From CAIWHR01 sp963781285 (lineage in GTDB: Bacteria > Pseudomonadota > Gammaproteobacteria > Burkholderiales > Casimicrobiaceae): a DNA stretch of 64,000 nucleotides. This document shows, piece by piece, positions 44,467 through 53,896 of this stretch (position 1 is its first letter; every line of letters begins with the position of its first letter). The DNA lies in assembly GCA_963781285.1 (NCBI GenBank), contig CAWAFI010000018.1, positions 62,001 to 126,000 on the forward strand, given 5' to 3'. The notes beneath the pieces were generated by a model that saw only the letters and a list, made by a program, of their open reading frames with translations, made no database searches and was not told where the DNA came from. The position numbers and the translations under genes were made by a program.

Positions 44467-47400
44467 TCACCGAGGCGCACGGAACGTGCAGGCCTTATTC
44501 GCCTCAGCCTCGGTGCCGAACCATTGTTGTCCGGCGCCAGTGCACTCCGACTTGCGGGTTCGGATCACGCCGTCAGACCGGCAACACCAGCCGCCGACAA
44601 GTTCCACAGCACCCAGCGCACCAGGCTTCTTCAGCACGCCGACGTCCTTCGTGATGACGCCGCTGCCCTTCGCCGGTCCGTTCCTGGGTGTACCGGCTCC
44701 CGGAACATCGGTCGAATCGGGCGTCGTGACGACGGTGACTGTCGTGGCGCGCTGTTGTGATGGAGCGCCTTTTCGACTCACCGTCAACGTGAAGGTTGTG
44801 GTCGTGGAAAGCGATCGCGAAACGCATCCTTCGTTCGACGAGGACGGCTGCGGACCACCCGGTTCGATCACGGCGCGCTCGGCGTTCCGGGCGGCGAAAC
44901 ACAGTCGTGTCTCGCCGGGCCGCTTCAACAGTGGCGGGTTCGCACGAAAGTCCACGATCACCGGCGGCTGCGGAGGTGGCGGCGGAGGCGGCGAACTCGC
45001 GACCTGGACCGTCGTGGCCCGCTGCTGCGCCGGAGCGTCTCGTCGGCTGACCGTCAACGTGAAGGTCGTCGTTTCGGACAGCGATCGCGAGACGCATCCT
45101 TCGTTCGACGAGGACGGCTGCTGACCACCCGGTTCGATCACGGCGCGCTCGGCGTTCTGCGCGGCGAAGCATAGGCGTGTCTGCCCGGGCCGCTTCAACA
45201 GTGGTGGATTCGCACGAAAGTCCACGATCACCGGCGGCTGCGGAGGTGGCGGCGGAGGCGGCGAACTCGCGACTGTGACCGTCGTGGCCCGCTGCTGCGC
45301 CGGAGTGCCTCGTCCGCTGACCGTCAACGTGAAGGTTGTCGTTTCGGACAGCGATCGCGAGACGCATCCTTCGTTCGGCGAGGACGGCTGCGGACCACCC
45401 GGTTCGATCATGGCGCGCTCGGCATTCTGCGCGGCGAAGCACAGGCGTGTCTCGCCGGGCCGCCTCAGCAGCGGCGGATTGGCACGAAAGTCCACGATCA
45501 CCGGCGCCTGTGCAGGCGGAGGCGGGGGCGGGGGAGGCGGTGCACCCACGACCGTGACCGTCCAGTTCGCTTGCTGTGGTGGGCCACCCTCCCCGCGGGC
45601 GATCAGCGTGAAGGTCGTCGTGTCCCTGATGAATCGAGTGACGCAGCCGACGCTGTTGGACTGCGGTTGCGTGCCTCCCGGCTCGATCGTCAATTGCTGT
45701 GCATTTCGGGCTCGGAAGCACAGCTGGATATTGCGTGGTCGCTCCAGCACCTGCGAATCGGAATCGAAGCGTTCGATGACCGGCGGGAGCATCACCTCGA
45801 TCGCCGCCGACAAAGCAACGATCGCCGGTCCGCCGGCGGCGCTGTGCGCAACGACCAGACGCGCGCCGGCGTTGCCCGCCCCCGAGGCATCGAAACCAAT
45901 GTCGACAAAGCATTGCGCCTTGGAGGCGAGCCGCTCCGGGCAACCGTTGACCACCGAAAATCGGCCGTCGCCTTCGATTCTCGGGGAGCGCAACAGCAAC
46001 ACATCGGTGCCCGCATTGGCGATCGTCACCCGTCGCGGCTTTACCCCTGCGCCACGTTTGAGGATGCCGAAGTCGACTTGCGCGGGAGTGACATCGATGG
46101 CGGGCCGGCCGATGCCGTTTCCGGTGAGATCGACGCCGCGCACGCCACCCGCGCTGTTGGCGATGATTAGCCGGCCGCTGCTCGCTTCGATCGCCGATGG
46201 CGCGAAGCGCAACTCGAGCACGCATGCCGCGCCGGGGACGAGCCGCACGTTGGCGCAATTGCCCTGAACGCGAAACGCGCTGCTACCTTCCAGCGTCACT
46301 TGCTGGATCTCGACGGGCGCGTTTCCTGCATTGCGCAAGCGCACCGGCCGCATTGCACTCTGGGTTCCGATTTCCTGTTGTCCGAATTCCAGGGCTCCTG
46401 GCGCCACCTCGAGTTTCGCCGTGGCGTGGCCCGTACCGGTCAGCGCTACCGCCCGCGGACTGCCGCTTGCGTTGTCGCTGATCATCAAGGTTGCGCGCCT
46501 GGAACCGGCTTCGCGCGGCGAGAAGCGAAGGTCGACTGCGCACTGCGCCTCGGCCGCGATCGCCGCCGCCTTGCAGTCTTCGCCAACGATCCGGAAGTCG
46601 CCGTCACCCTCGATGGCAAGCGCCGTCGCGATCAGGGGCGCCGAGCCCGCGTTGTGCAGCGTTACGCGGCGGCTCCCGGCGGCGCCGCCGATTTCCACCG
46701 CGCCGAAATCGACGGCTTGCGCGGAAAGGCGGGCGATCGGCGTCGCCATTCCGAGACCGCGGACCGGGACCGTGTAGGGGTCCTTGATGTCGCGCACTCG
46801 TATCACGACCGTCGCGCTGCGCGGCCCGACTTCCTCCGGCCTGAACTGCACGAGCAGCCGGCACGCCAACTTGGGTGGAATCCTGATCCCGTCGCACGAC
46901 GAGCCGACCGCGAAAGCATTCGCTTCGGGGCCCTGCGAGGTCACGTCGAGCACGTCGACTGCGCCGAGCCCCGTGTTCTCGATCTGGATCGCCTGCGGCT
47001 GCGCGGCGGCGCGCAAGTCCTGCGCACCGAAGTCGTGGCTCGCCGGGCCGATGGCTACGATCGGCCGCAAGACGTAGTTCACGAGAGGGATCGCGCCGAG
47101 TGTCGTCACCCCAAGGCCCGCCAACGCCGCCAGCAGAACCATCCAGCGCGTCCAACCCAGGAGCTTCAAGTTGTTGCCGGTGACCTTCAGTCCGGTGGCG
47201 TCGCCGATGCGCTTGCGGGTCGAACGGGCCTCCCTGAGATAGCGCCGCGCCTCCTGCTTGTCATCCAGCAACACCGCGCGGGTGCCCTGCTGATGCAACG
47301 CCCAACCCGCGGTGGAGGTATCGCCGGCACCGATGGCGATGTCATGCGCACGCGTCAGCATGTCGCGCCAGGCATCCCAGCGATTGGCTTCCGCCAGCGG

Positions 47401-48945
47401 GCCGTCGATCGCGCGGGCCAGTCGCAGTGCCTCCTCGCTGCGGCCATTCTGCGCAGCCCACGCCATGTTCGCCATCATCGGCGCCGCCAAGCGCGCGACG
47501 CAGCGCGGTGTCGCCCGTGCTTCGAACGCGAACTGGGTGAAGACGGCGGTCGCGCGATCGCGGCACGCAGCGAACTCGGGAGTCGCTTCGACCAGCGGCA
47601 CGATACCAGCCACGAGGCGGAAACCGGGCGCGACGTGCTGCACCAGCCCGCGCTGCACCAACTTCGCCAGAACGTCCTGGACTCCACCCACCACCGCGAT
47701 CGCCGCGCACTGTTCTGCTTCGAGGGGCACGTTGCCACCGCAGGCAAGTGCCGCGAGCACGCGACGGCTTTGCTGGTCCTCGGCGTCGAGGTTCGGCGTC
47801 TTGGCGAGCTCGGTCAGCGCCGCCGCGACCCCGCGCACTGCGGCGGTGCCCGCGGCCTGCTCGATTCGGGCGGGATGACCCTGCACGGATTCGACGATCC
47901 GGGCGACCATGGTGCGCTCAGCGGCGGAGAGCGGCCGCGACAGCGTGCGCTCGAACAAGGCCATGCCGTCGCCTGCCGGCAGGCCTCCGAGTGCAACGGG
48001 TCGGCGCTGCGCGCTGGCCAACATCTCTTCCGAGGCGAAGACCCAGGCCGAGTCGGGACTGTAGGCACTGATCGTCCCGAGCGCAGCCGGCGCCAAGGCA
48101 ATGTCGTCGAGCAGCAGCAGCGCGCATTTGTCGGCGAGATTGCGGCGCATCTCGACGGCACTGGGCCGCACGCCGGGCGGCACGTCGTAGAACGCTTCGT
48201 GCACCGCCTGCGCGAGGTCGTTTTCGCCTTGCGTGGCGGCCTGCAGATACACGACGCCGTCGTGAAAGCGCGCCGTGTGGTCAAGGTTGCCCACGTGCGA
48301 CAACAGCGCACTCTTGCCGCTGCCGGTCTCTCCCGCAAGCGCGACGTTGCGTCGCTCTGCGAGCGCGCCGATGATCGCAGCGCACTCGTCGCGGCGGTCC
48401 AGCAGATCCCGGAACGGCGGCGGCGGCAGCATCACCGGCGCCGGGCGAGCCAGCGGCTTCGCCGCGGTTGTCGCATCGCGGCGCAGCACGTCGCCGGCCT
48501 CTCCCGGGATTCGCACCAGCGTGCCGCTGCGGCTCGCGGCGAGGGGCGCACGCCGGTCGAGGAGTTCGCGGATCGCGGCGCGCAGACGGTCGAAGCCCGC
48601 GTGGAACGGCACGCCGAATTCCCAGCCTGCCAGGTCCACACCCTGGAAAGAGGAGAACTCGGCCGGCGGCTGCAGCGGCTCCAGCAGTGCCTGGATCAGC
48701 TTTCCGGTCCGCTGGGCGTGGCGCGCTTCGTACAGCACCCACTCCGATTGCACCGAATCGGCAGACCACAGGACCACGACGCATCCAGCGGCGTCGAGTT
48801 GCGCATCGAGTTCCGCCTGCCAGTCCTGGCGGGTCGGGATGTTCCAGTCCCACCATACGGTCCAGCCGCGCGCTGCCAGAGCCGAGGCAAGCTGGCGCGC
48901 CTCCCGCCGCTGCGCGTGTTTGTAGCTGATGAAGATGTCGCTCAA
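44467..48945 (-). CDS. TIR-NTPase-transmembrane-ASPM/HYDIN repeat protein
   Basis: A 1,492-residue multidomain protein. Residues 1-125 are a TIR domain (MSDIFISYKHAQRREA; putative NADase Glu 73 in SEWVLYE). Residues about 180-560 are a STAND-like P-loop NTPase with Walker A GETGSGKS near 205 and Walker B CALLLLDD near 285. One membrane helix lies at about 625-645. After it come four ASPM-SPD2-HYDIN-like Ig domains (ASHDFGAQDL, AQAVDFGAVEIGG, ALEFGQQEIG, QVDFGILKRG). Last come four further beta domains separated by polyproline linkers and a short Cys-rich tail. I infer an inner-membrane sensor: Ig repeats in the periplasm, NTPase and TIR effector in the cytosol. No frameshift seen. Confidence 0.9.
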   Translation of the reverse strand: MSDIFISYKHAQRREARQLASALAARGWTVWWDWNIPTRQDWQAELDAQLDAAGCVVVLWSADSVQSEWVLYEARHAQRTGKLIQALLEPLQPPAEFSSFQGVDLAGWEFGVPFHAGFDRLRAAIRELLDRRAPLAASRSGTLVRIPGEAGDVLRRDATTAAKPLARPAPVMLPPPPFRDLLDRRDECAAIIGALAERRNVALAGETGSGKSALLSHVGNLDHTARFHDGVVYLQAATQGENDLAQAVHEAFYDVPPGVRPSAVEMRRNLADKCALLLLDDIALAPAALGTISAYSPDSAWVFASEEMLASAQRRPVALGGLPAGDGMALFERTLSRPLSAAERTMVARIVESVQGHPARIEQAAGTAAVRGVAAALTELAKTPNLDAEDQQSRRVLAALACGGNVPLEAEQCAAIAVVGGVQDVLAKLVQRGLVQHVAPGFRLVAGIVPLVEATPEFAACRDRATAVFTQFAFEARATPRCVARLAAPMMANMAWAAQNGRSEEALRLARAIDGPLAEANRWDAWRDMLTRAHDIAIGAGDTSTAGWALHQQGTRAVLLDDKQEARRYLREARSTRKRIGDATGLKVTGNNLKLLGWTRWMVLLAALAGLGVTTLGAIPLVNYVLRPIVAIGPASHDFGAQDLRAAAQPQAIQIENTGLGAVDVLDVTSQGPEANAFAVGSSCDGIRIPPKLACRLLVQFRPEEVGPRSATVVIRVRDIKDPYTVPVRGLGMATPIARLSAQAVDFGAVEIGGAAGSRRVTLHNAGSAPLIATALAIEGDGDFRIVGEDCKAAAIAAEAQCAVDLRFSPREAGSRRATLMISDNASGSPRAVALTGTGHATAKLEVAPGALEFGQQEIGTQSAMRPVRLRNAGNAPVEIQQVTLEGSSAFRVQGNCANVRLVPGAACVLELRFAPSAIEASSGRLIIANSAGGVRGVDLTGNGIGRPAIDVTPAQVDFGILKRGAGVKPRRVTIANAGTDVLLLRSPRIEGDGRFSVVNGCPERLASKAQCFVDIGFDASGAGNAGARLVVAHSAAGGPAIVALSAAIEVMLPPVIERFDSDSQVLERPRNIQLCFRARNAQQLTIEPGGTQPQSNSVGCVTRFIRDTTTFTLIARGEGGPPQQANWTVTVVGAPPPPPPPPPAQAPVIVDFRANPPLLRRPGETRLCFAAQNAERAMIEPGGPQPSSPNEGCVSRSLSETTTFTLTVSGRGTPAQQRATTVTVASSPPPPPPPQPPVIVDFRANPPLLKRPGQTRLCFAAQNAERAVIEPGGQQPSSSNEGCVSRSLSETTTFTLTVSRRDAPAQQRATTVQVASSPPPPPPPQPPVIVDFRANPPLLKRPGETRLCFAARNAERAVIEPGGPQPSSSNEGCVSRSLSTTTTFTLTVSRKGAPSQQRATTVTVVTTPDSTDVPGAGTPRNGPAKGSGVITKDVGVLKKPGALGAVELVGGWCCRSDGVIRTRKSECTGAGQQWFGTEAEANKACTFRAPR
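44730..45700 (-). repeat. Tandem domain repeats (about 270 bp) with polyproline linkers
   Basis: At least three nearly identical units, plus a diverged fourth, encode PPVIVDFRANPPLLKRPGET, CFAAQNAERAVIEPGG, CVSRSLSETTTFTLTVS and a run of seven to nine prolines. High DNA identity points to recent tandem duplication and to likely copy-number variation between strains. Confidence 0.85.
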
Positions 48946-49098
48946 CGCGCACTCCCTGTACCCGCGGCGCCCCTTGGCGAGCCGTGCAAGCGTCGGCGCA
49001 TGGTGGCCGCCGGCAAGCTAGGGCCGGTTCACACTATGTCCACAAGATGCGTTGCGAGCAAAAGGGCCGTGCGCGAGGCGCAAGACGAAGGCGGCCGA

Positions 49099-49758
49099 TC
49101 AGGACGGGCATCGCTGCTTCAACTTCTTGAAGTACCTGAAGGCGAGGGCGAATTCGACCAGCGCGTACATGCCCGCGAGGAAGCCGATTAGAGAGCGCAG
49201 GAAAACGATGTCATTGGCACGATCGTCGGGGAGCAGCGGCACCAAGAGTCTCACCGCGACAACAATCGTGACCAGCGCGACCACCGCCCGCAGCGCGACG
49301 ATACGCCAATGATACGGTCGGCCGATCGCGTCGATCAGTCGATCTACGTCCTGGTACCATGATTCGTCGCGCAGCGTCATCGCCTGGTGCTTGGCAAGTG
49401 AGCCAAGATCCTCGGGCAGGTCGTGTGCGAGGGGCAGCGCTGCTCCTCTCAGCAGAATGGGAATCACCCGCTTCTTTCTTGCCAGCGCAGTGGCCACTTC
49501 TACCCGCACGTAGTCGACATCCGTTTGCTTGAGCCTTTGCTGGAGTTCAGCTAACCAGTTGGGGCCGATCAGCACCAGCACAAACCTCGCAGCGGCCAAC
49601 TCCCTGTTGAGCTCTGCATCGAATTCCACGCCAAGGGGAATGTCCGCGACATCCCTGAACGCCAGCGCATCACCAAGCCTTTGCTGAAACGTATCGGCAA
49701 GGCGCCCTGCTTCGCCGCCGGTATCGTTTCGTCGATAGCTGAGGAATGCAGTCGGCAT
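49099..49758 (-). CDS. TIR domain protein with two C-terminal membrane helices
   Basis: A 219-residue protein. Residues 1-140 are a TIR domain (MPTAFLSYRRNDTGGEAGRL; putative catalytic Glu 87 in YVRVEVATAL). Two hydrophobic helices follow at about 152-172 and 190-210, ending in a basic FKKLKQRC tail. It lies 153 bp downstream of, and is less charged than, its neighbour protein at 50917. Likely a membrane-tethered NADase effector or adaptor. Confidence 0.88.
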   Translation of the reverse strand: MPTAFLSYRRNDTGGEAGRLADTFQQRLGDALAFRDVADIPLGVEFDAELNRELAAARFVLVLIGPNWLAELQQRLKQTDVDYVRVEVATALARKKRVIPILLRGAALPLAHDLPEDLGSLAKHQAMTLRDESWYQDVDRLIDAIGRPYHWRIVALRAVVALVTIVVAVRLLVPLLPDDRANDIVFLRSLIGFLAGMYALVEFALAFRYFKKLKQRCPS

Positions 49759-49828
49759 GGGCGCGGCGTGTCAGGGACGGGCCTTTGCTGCGCACACTAC
49801 GGGGACGACGGGCATCCGCGGATCACGG

Positions 49829-50917
49829 TCAGCGGGTCAACGCATCCCAGATGCGCGCCTTTTCGAGGTGGGTCCTGCCCGACTCGGCGCTCTTCGGTAC
49901 AAAGATAGCGGAGTCCTTCTTGGATAGCTTCTTGAATTCATATACCAAGGCGGTCGTCCGGTAGTCTTGTGCATAGGGCAACATGCCGATCGCTTTCGGA
50001 AGTTGATTCAGCCCGACGTCCAGCCAGCGTTGCGCCTCTTGTGCGGTCGGTTTCTTGTCGACCCGCGAAAATGGCGTATCGGTGACTAGAAATACAATCA
50101 CGCGATAGTTGCCGGGCGGCGCCTTTGCCAGAGCTTTCAAGAATTCGACGAAAGTCGTGTCGCTGAGCGAAGGCAGGTCAGTCCGAAAACGCTCCTTGCC
50201 GATTCGTGGGGTGCCATCGGGCCTTATCTGCTCCAATTGTGTAACCAAGGCGAACCCGTGTGGTACGGAAGAATATCGCCATGTCTCATAGTCGGCATCT
50301 TCCAATGCTGCCTCGAGTTTTTCCGCAACATCCGATAGCCTTGTGCGGTCGCCTGTTGAGACCCACGCATTGCGAATCTGATGTTCGGCCGAGGCCGCGG
50401 GAGGAGGCCATGGAAACGCAGGAATGTCGGTCGTCCCTGTCGACACACTGGGCGGAAGAGGTGATCTCACTTGCGGTTGCGCCTCTGGCGGTGGCGCCGA
50501 ACCCGTACCTGCCCTCGCTGTTTGAACATCAGGTGGCGCAGGTGACCTCACTTGCGCTTTCGCGGCTGGCGGGGGCGCCGAACTGGTGCTTGGCCTCGCT
50601 GTTTGCACGTCGGGCGACACCGGTGATCTCACTTGCGGTTTAGCGGCAGGCGGGGGCGCGGAACTGGTGCTTGGCCTCGCTGTTTGCACGTCGGGCGACA
50701 CCGGTGATCTCACTTCCGGTTTAGCGGCTGGCGGGGGCGCCGAACTGGTGCCTGGCCTCGCTGTTTGCACATCGGGCGGCACAGCAGGCGCGATTTGCGG
50801 TGCCCCCCCTAGCGGTGGCGCCGATTCCGTACGCGAAAATTGCCAGACTGCGAGATACACCAATGTCGCCGACAGAAGTACAAGTCCGATGACCGCGATG
50901 AGTCGATTGCGCGTCAT
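49829..50917 (-). CDS. Membrane-anchored protein with Pro-rich repeats and unknown C-terminal domain
   Basis: A 362-residue protein: N-terminal membrane anchor (residues 5-25), four 27-residue repeats (PDVQTARPSTSSAPPPAAK plus QVRSPVS) at about residues 46-155, then a globular domain of about 190 residues (IRNAWVSTGDRTRLSDVAEK ... YRVIVFLVTDTPF). I do not recognise the C-terminal domain. The repeats look like a flexible periplasmic stalk. The gene lies 70 bp before the TIR gene, suggesting joint expression. Confidence 0.75.
   Translation of the reverse strand: MTRNRLIAVIGLVLLSATLVYLAVWQFSRTESAPPLGGAPQIAPAVPPDVQTARPGTSSAPPPAAKPEVRSPVSPDVQTARPSTSSAPPPAAKPQVRSPVSPDVQTARPSTSSAPPPAAKAQVRSPAPPDVQTARAGTGSAPPPEAQPQVRSPLPPSVSTGTTDIPAFPWPPPAASAEHQIRNAWVSTGDRTRLSDVAEKLEAALEDADYETWRYSSVPHGFALVTQLEQIRPDGTPRIGKERFRTDLPSLSDTTFVEFLKALAKAPPGNYRVIVFLVTDTPFSRVDKKPTAQEAQRWLDVGLNQLPKAIGMLPYAQDYRTTALVYEFKKLSKKDSAIFVPKSAESGRTHLEKARIWDALTR
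50455..50780 (-). repeat. Four 81-bp in-frame tandem repeats
   Basis: Nearly identical 81-bp units encode the PDVQTARPSTSSAPPPAAK stalk. The unit length is a multiple of three and the frame is intact, unlike the repeat tail at 33370. Confidence 0.85.
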
Positions 50918-51035
50918 GTCGCCTCAGTGGAGCGGGGCGCCATATCAATTTCAGCGAGATGCGCCGGCAGGCGACGGGTACCGCGGAGGAGGGCGCCCGA
51001 CGTCCACTCCTGCGCGCGGCGGACACCAACTGTAA

Positions 51036-51962
51036 TCATTGCGCGTCCGGTTTAGTGTAGCTCAATACGTCGTCGGCATCCGAAAGCCTCCCATTGGAGG
51101 TGGGAGCTCCCTGACCGTTACCGCGAACAGCGCGCTCGCCCGAGAGAAGCTGCGGCCAGTGGTCGATCCAGCAACAGCGGTGATCGAACTCGGCGATCTC
51201 GACCACGTGCGCCTCGGGGTGGCGGCGCGCGAACGACCCGACGACCGACAGCGTCACGTTGGTGTCGCGACCACCGACGTAGTGGAGCTGATCGATCGCC
51301 GGCGTGAGCGCAGGTGCGAGCGCCGGATTGAGCGAGCCGGTAAGGGGGCTGTAGCCATGGATGTGGGCCCACTCGTCGATATCGAGATTGGCTGCGATCG
51401 TCACCACACGCGTGGATTCGAGGATCCGGCCGGCCATCAGCCACGCGAGCGTGCCGCCCCCGCTGTAGCCGATGAGGACGACGTTCCGGTACGGATGCAG
51501 GGACAGAAAGCTGCGGAGGGCGGCGACCATGCTCGTGACGACCGCAGCGGAGTAGCGCCCGTGCGTCCACACCAGGGGATTGCATGGCGAATCCGCGCGG
51601 GGCTCGAAGTAACACGGCCGGCCGAGGAAGAGACGCGGTCCGGAATCCTTCGCCATCAGCTCGAGGGCGAACGGCGTCTGTGGCGTTGGGTCGTCGGAGG
51701 CGCGGTTGAAGTTGATCCACGGCGTGCCGTCGTGCTCGATATAGACGTGCAGCGTGGCGGAATCCGGCTGCACGCCGGCGATGTAGGCGCGATGGTTGAA
51801 CCCTTCGCCCGACAGATTCGTCGCTTGCAGGCCGAGCGCGATTGCGCGGCGGTCGAAGCGTTCGGCGGGTGTCGCGCACGCCGCGAGCGCCGCGAGCACC
51901 AGCAGCGCCGCCCAACGGCCGGTTGCCCGTTTCCGGCCGGCAGCGCCGCGGGTCGCGCCCAT
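51036..51962 (-). CDS. Lipoprotein alpha/beta hydrolase
   Basis: A 308-residue lipoprotein precursor with lipobox LAAC near residue 28. The hydrolase nucleophile is in GYSGGG near residue 166, the acid probably Asp in GGRDTNVT and the His in EFDHRCCW. It would sit in the periplasm or outer membrane. Substrate unknown. It lies 118 bp upstream of the Pro-repeat gene and follows the autotransporter gene by 40 bp. Confidence 0.82.
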   Translation of the reverse strand: MGATRGAAGRKRATGRWAALLVLAALAACATPAERFDRRAIALGLQATNLSGEGFNHRAYIAGVQPDSATLHVYIEHDGTPWINFNRASDDPTPQTPFALELMAKDSGPRLFLGRPCYFEPRADSPCNPLVWTHGRYSAAVVTSMVAALRSFLSLHPYRNVVLIGYSGGGTLAWLMAGRILESTRVVTIAANLDIDEWAHIHGYSPLTGSLNPALAPALTPAIDQLHYVGGRDTNVTLSVVGSFARRHPEAHVVEIAEFDHRCCWIDHWPQLLSGERAVRGNGQGAPTSNGRLSDADDVLSYTKPDAQ

Positions 51963-52002
51963 GGGGTCAGCCGTGCGTCGTGACCAATCGGCCGTCGGCC
52001 CC

Positions 52003-53436
52003 TCAGAACTGCTTGCGTAGGCCCAGCACGACGCCGTAGTTGGTCTCGTTCTGCAGTCCCACCGCAGCGCTGAACTGCGCGAACCCCGTTAGATTGTCCG
52101 GGAACGTTGCACTGGTGCCGATCGCGAAGATGCCGTAATCGCGAGTCGGACCCGCCGTGGGGATGGCAAAGAACTGGTTGGTCGGGTCGGCGACGTACTT
52201 GGAGATGATCGACGGGTTGTCGTTCTCGAACTCGTGCAGCCACTGGGCGTTGAAATAGGGTACGAAGACGCCCGTCGACGTATTGACCGTCGTGCTGACC
52301 TTGGCACCCAGCGCCGACTGCAGCGACCGGATGGTCCGTTCATTGACGGCGAGCGCGAGCCCATCGATCGGCTCGTCCTCAGAGAAGGCCTTATTTTTCA
52401 CCCAGATGTAGCCGAGTCGCGCCGTGGGCGTCACGATGAAGTCGCCCGACTTGATGTCCTTGCCGACGCCGATCGCCGCCGACCACTGGTCGCCTTTCGG
52501 TTTGGACGTCGCCGACGTGACGATGGGCGCTACTGCGGGGTTGTTCGACGGAATATTGATGTTGCGCGTCGAATCGTAGTCGACGTACCCGTAAGCGAGG
52601 AAGCCGTCGACGTACCAGTCATCGCGATACCAGGATCCGTAGCCGATGACGCCGGTCGTCGCGGCCTTGACTTCGCCCAGCGACTGCTCGAAGTCCGAAT
52701 GCGTGTCGCTGTAGCTGATCGCGCCGCCCAACACGAACGAATCGCTCACCCGGTAGTCGGCGCCGGCGAGGATGTTGAAGCTGCCGTACTTGTACGCATC
52801 CTGCAGCGTCGTCTGGTCGACGTTGCCCCAGCTATAGGCAATATTGACGAAGCCTCCCCATCGTCCGCCGAAAGCATCGTCCGCGGCGGCCGCACCGCCC
52901 GTGGCACCGGTTGGCAACGCAGTTGCCGACGCCGATCCGTCCGCGACCTGCATGTTCTGGCCGTTGAGCCCGAGGACGACCCCCCGCGATCCACCGCGTA
53001 CGGTGAGCAGCCGCGCGCCGATGACGTTCATCTTCGACGCCTCGGTGCTGATCTGCTTCTGCGCGTTCGACTGCACCGGCGCGATGGCTTGCACGCCAGT
53101 CGCCAACTCCGTGTTGGAAATCTTCAGGTTGAATTTCGGGACAACCGGAATTGGACCAGGCGGCTGATTGTTGAGGGCACTAAACACCATCTTCGAGCAC
53201 GAATTGCCAAGCCGCTCGGTCGGTGTGCCATTCGGGTTGGCGATTACCGCCCCGTTGATTGCTATGCAGACACTTTGAAAGGTCGTGGCCACGGGTTGCT
53301 GCAGCTCAGTGAGGCCTGGAACGTCCGGCAATCCTCCCTGGGCCGCGACGGTCGCGGCATGGCTCGCGAACAGCGCGCAACTAGCCGCCGCGATGGCCAG
53401 CCGGTTGAGCACCGAAGACTGCATCATGTACGTCAT
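52003..53436 (-). CDS. Autotransporter-type outer membrane beta-barrel protein
   Basis: A 477-residue protein with a signal peptide ending near TVAAQ. A short passenger of about 190 residues is followed by a C-terminal autotransporter barrel (WGGFVNIAYSWGNVDQ to the terminal GVVLGLRKQF, with the required final aromatic residue). ATG at 53436 has GGGAGG upstream. The passenger has no recognised enzyme domain. It is divergent from the caspase gene. Confidence 0.88.
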   Translation of the reverse strand: MTYMMQSSVLNRLAIAAASCALFASHAATVAAQGGLPDVPGLTELQQPVATTFQSVCIAINGAVIANPNGTPTERLGNSCSKMVFSALNNQPPGPIPVVPKFNLKISNTELATGVQAIAPVQSNAQKQISTEASKMNVIGARLLTVRGGSRGVVLGLNGQNMQVADGSASATALPTGATGGAAAADDAFGGRWGGFVNIAYSWGNVDQTTLQDAYKYGSFNILAGADYRVSDSFVLGGAISYSDTHSDFEQSLGEVKAATTGVIGYGSWYRDDWYVDGFLAYGYVDYDSTRNINIPSNNPAVAPIVTSATSKPKGDQWSAAIGVGKDIKSGDFIVTPTARLGYIWVKNKAFSEDEPIDGLALAVNERTIRSLQSALGAKVSTTVNTSTGVFVPYFNAQWLHEFENDNPSIISKYVADPTNQFFAIPTAGPTRDYGIFAIGTSATFPDNLTGFAQFSAAVGLQNETNYGVVLGLRKQF

Positions 53437-53896
53437 TGGGCCTCCCTGGACAGTGACAACGACTGCGAGCGCACACGCCGGAAGCTGCGGCGGATCCCGT
53501 CCCCAAACACAGGCTCGGGAACACGCCGGGGCTGATGTGAAACCTGCCCGTCCGGCACTCCGCCGTCGCGGGACCAAGCCCCGCAGCACCGTCTATCCCG
53601 CGCGTGCGATTGGAGGGTACAAGTGGAAGATTGCAGAGTACAACTGCGAATGTCAATCGACCTTCATGGGCGATCCGCTTTCGCTGAAGCTCGCCGGTTG
53701 GCTCGCGCAGTGGGGTCGGCGCCGCTCCATTGAGTCGGTCATTGCGTGACGGGCCGGCCTCAGACTACAGTATGGAGACTACAGGATGCTGGTCCCCGCA
53801 AGCGGCGGGTGACCGGCAACGAGTCGGTGACGCGGAAAGAGGCGAGATTGGCGGCGCAGGCAAGGCGCCCCTGGTAGTCGCCTTGAGGGTAGGGTT
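53437..53896. other. Divergent intergenic region
   Basis: It separates the autotransporter gene (minus) from the caspase-family gene (plus) and must hold both promoters. No TGTGCG-type palindrome, repeat or further gene was seen. Confidence 0.4.

Noticed and set aside
46300..49191. 963-codon plus-strand open frame
   Set aside because: It is the antisense shadow of the TIR-NTPase gene: very Arg-rich, no recognisable domain, and the minus strand encodes clear TIR and NTPase motifs.
44467..50917. Retron, CBASS or CRISPR-linked locus
   Set aside because: No reverse transcriptase, cyclase, Cas protein or spaced repeat array is present; the repeats here are in-frame protein repeats.
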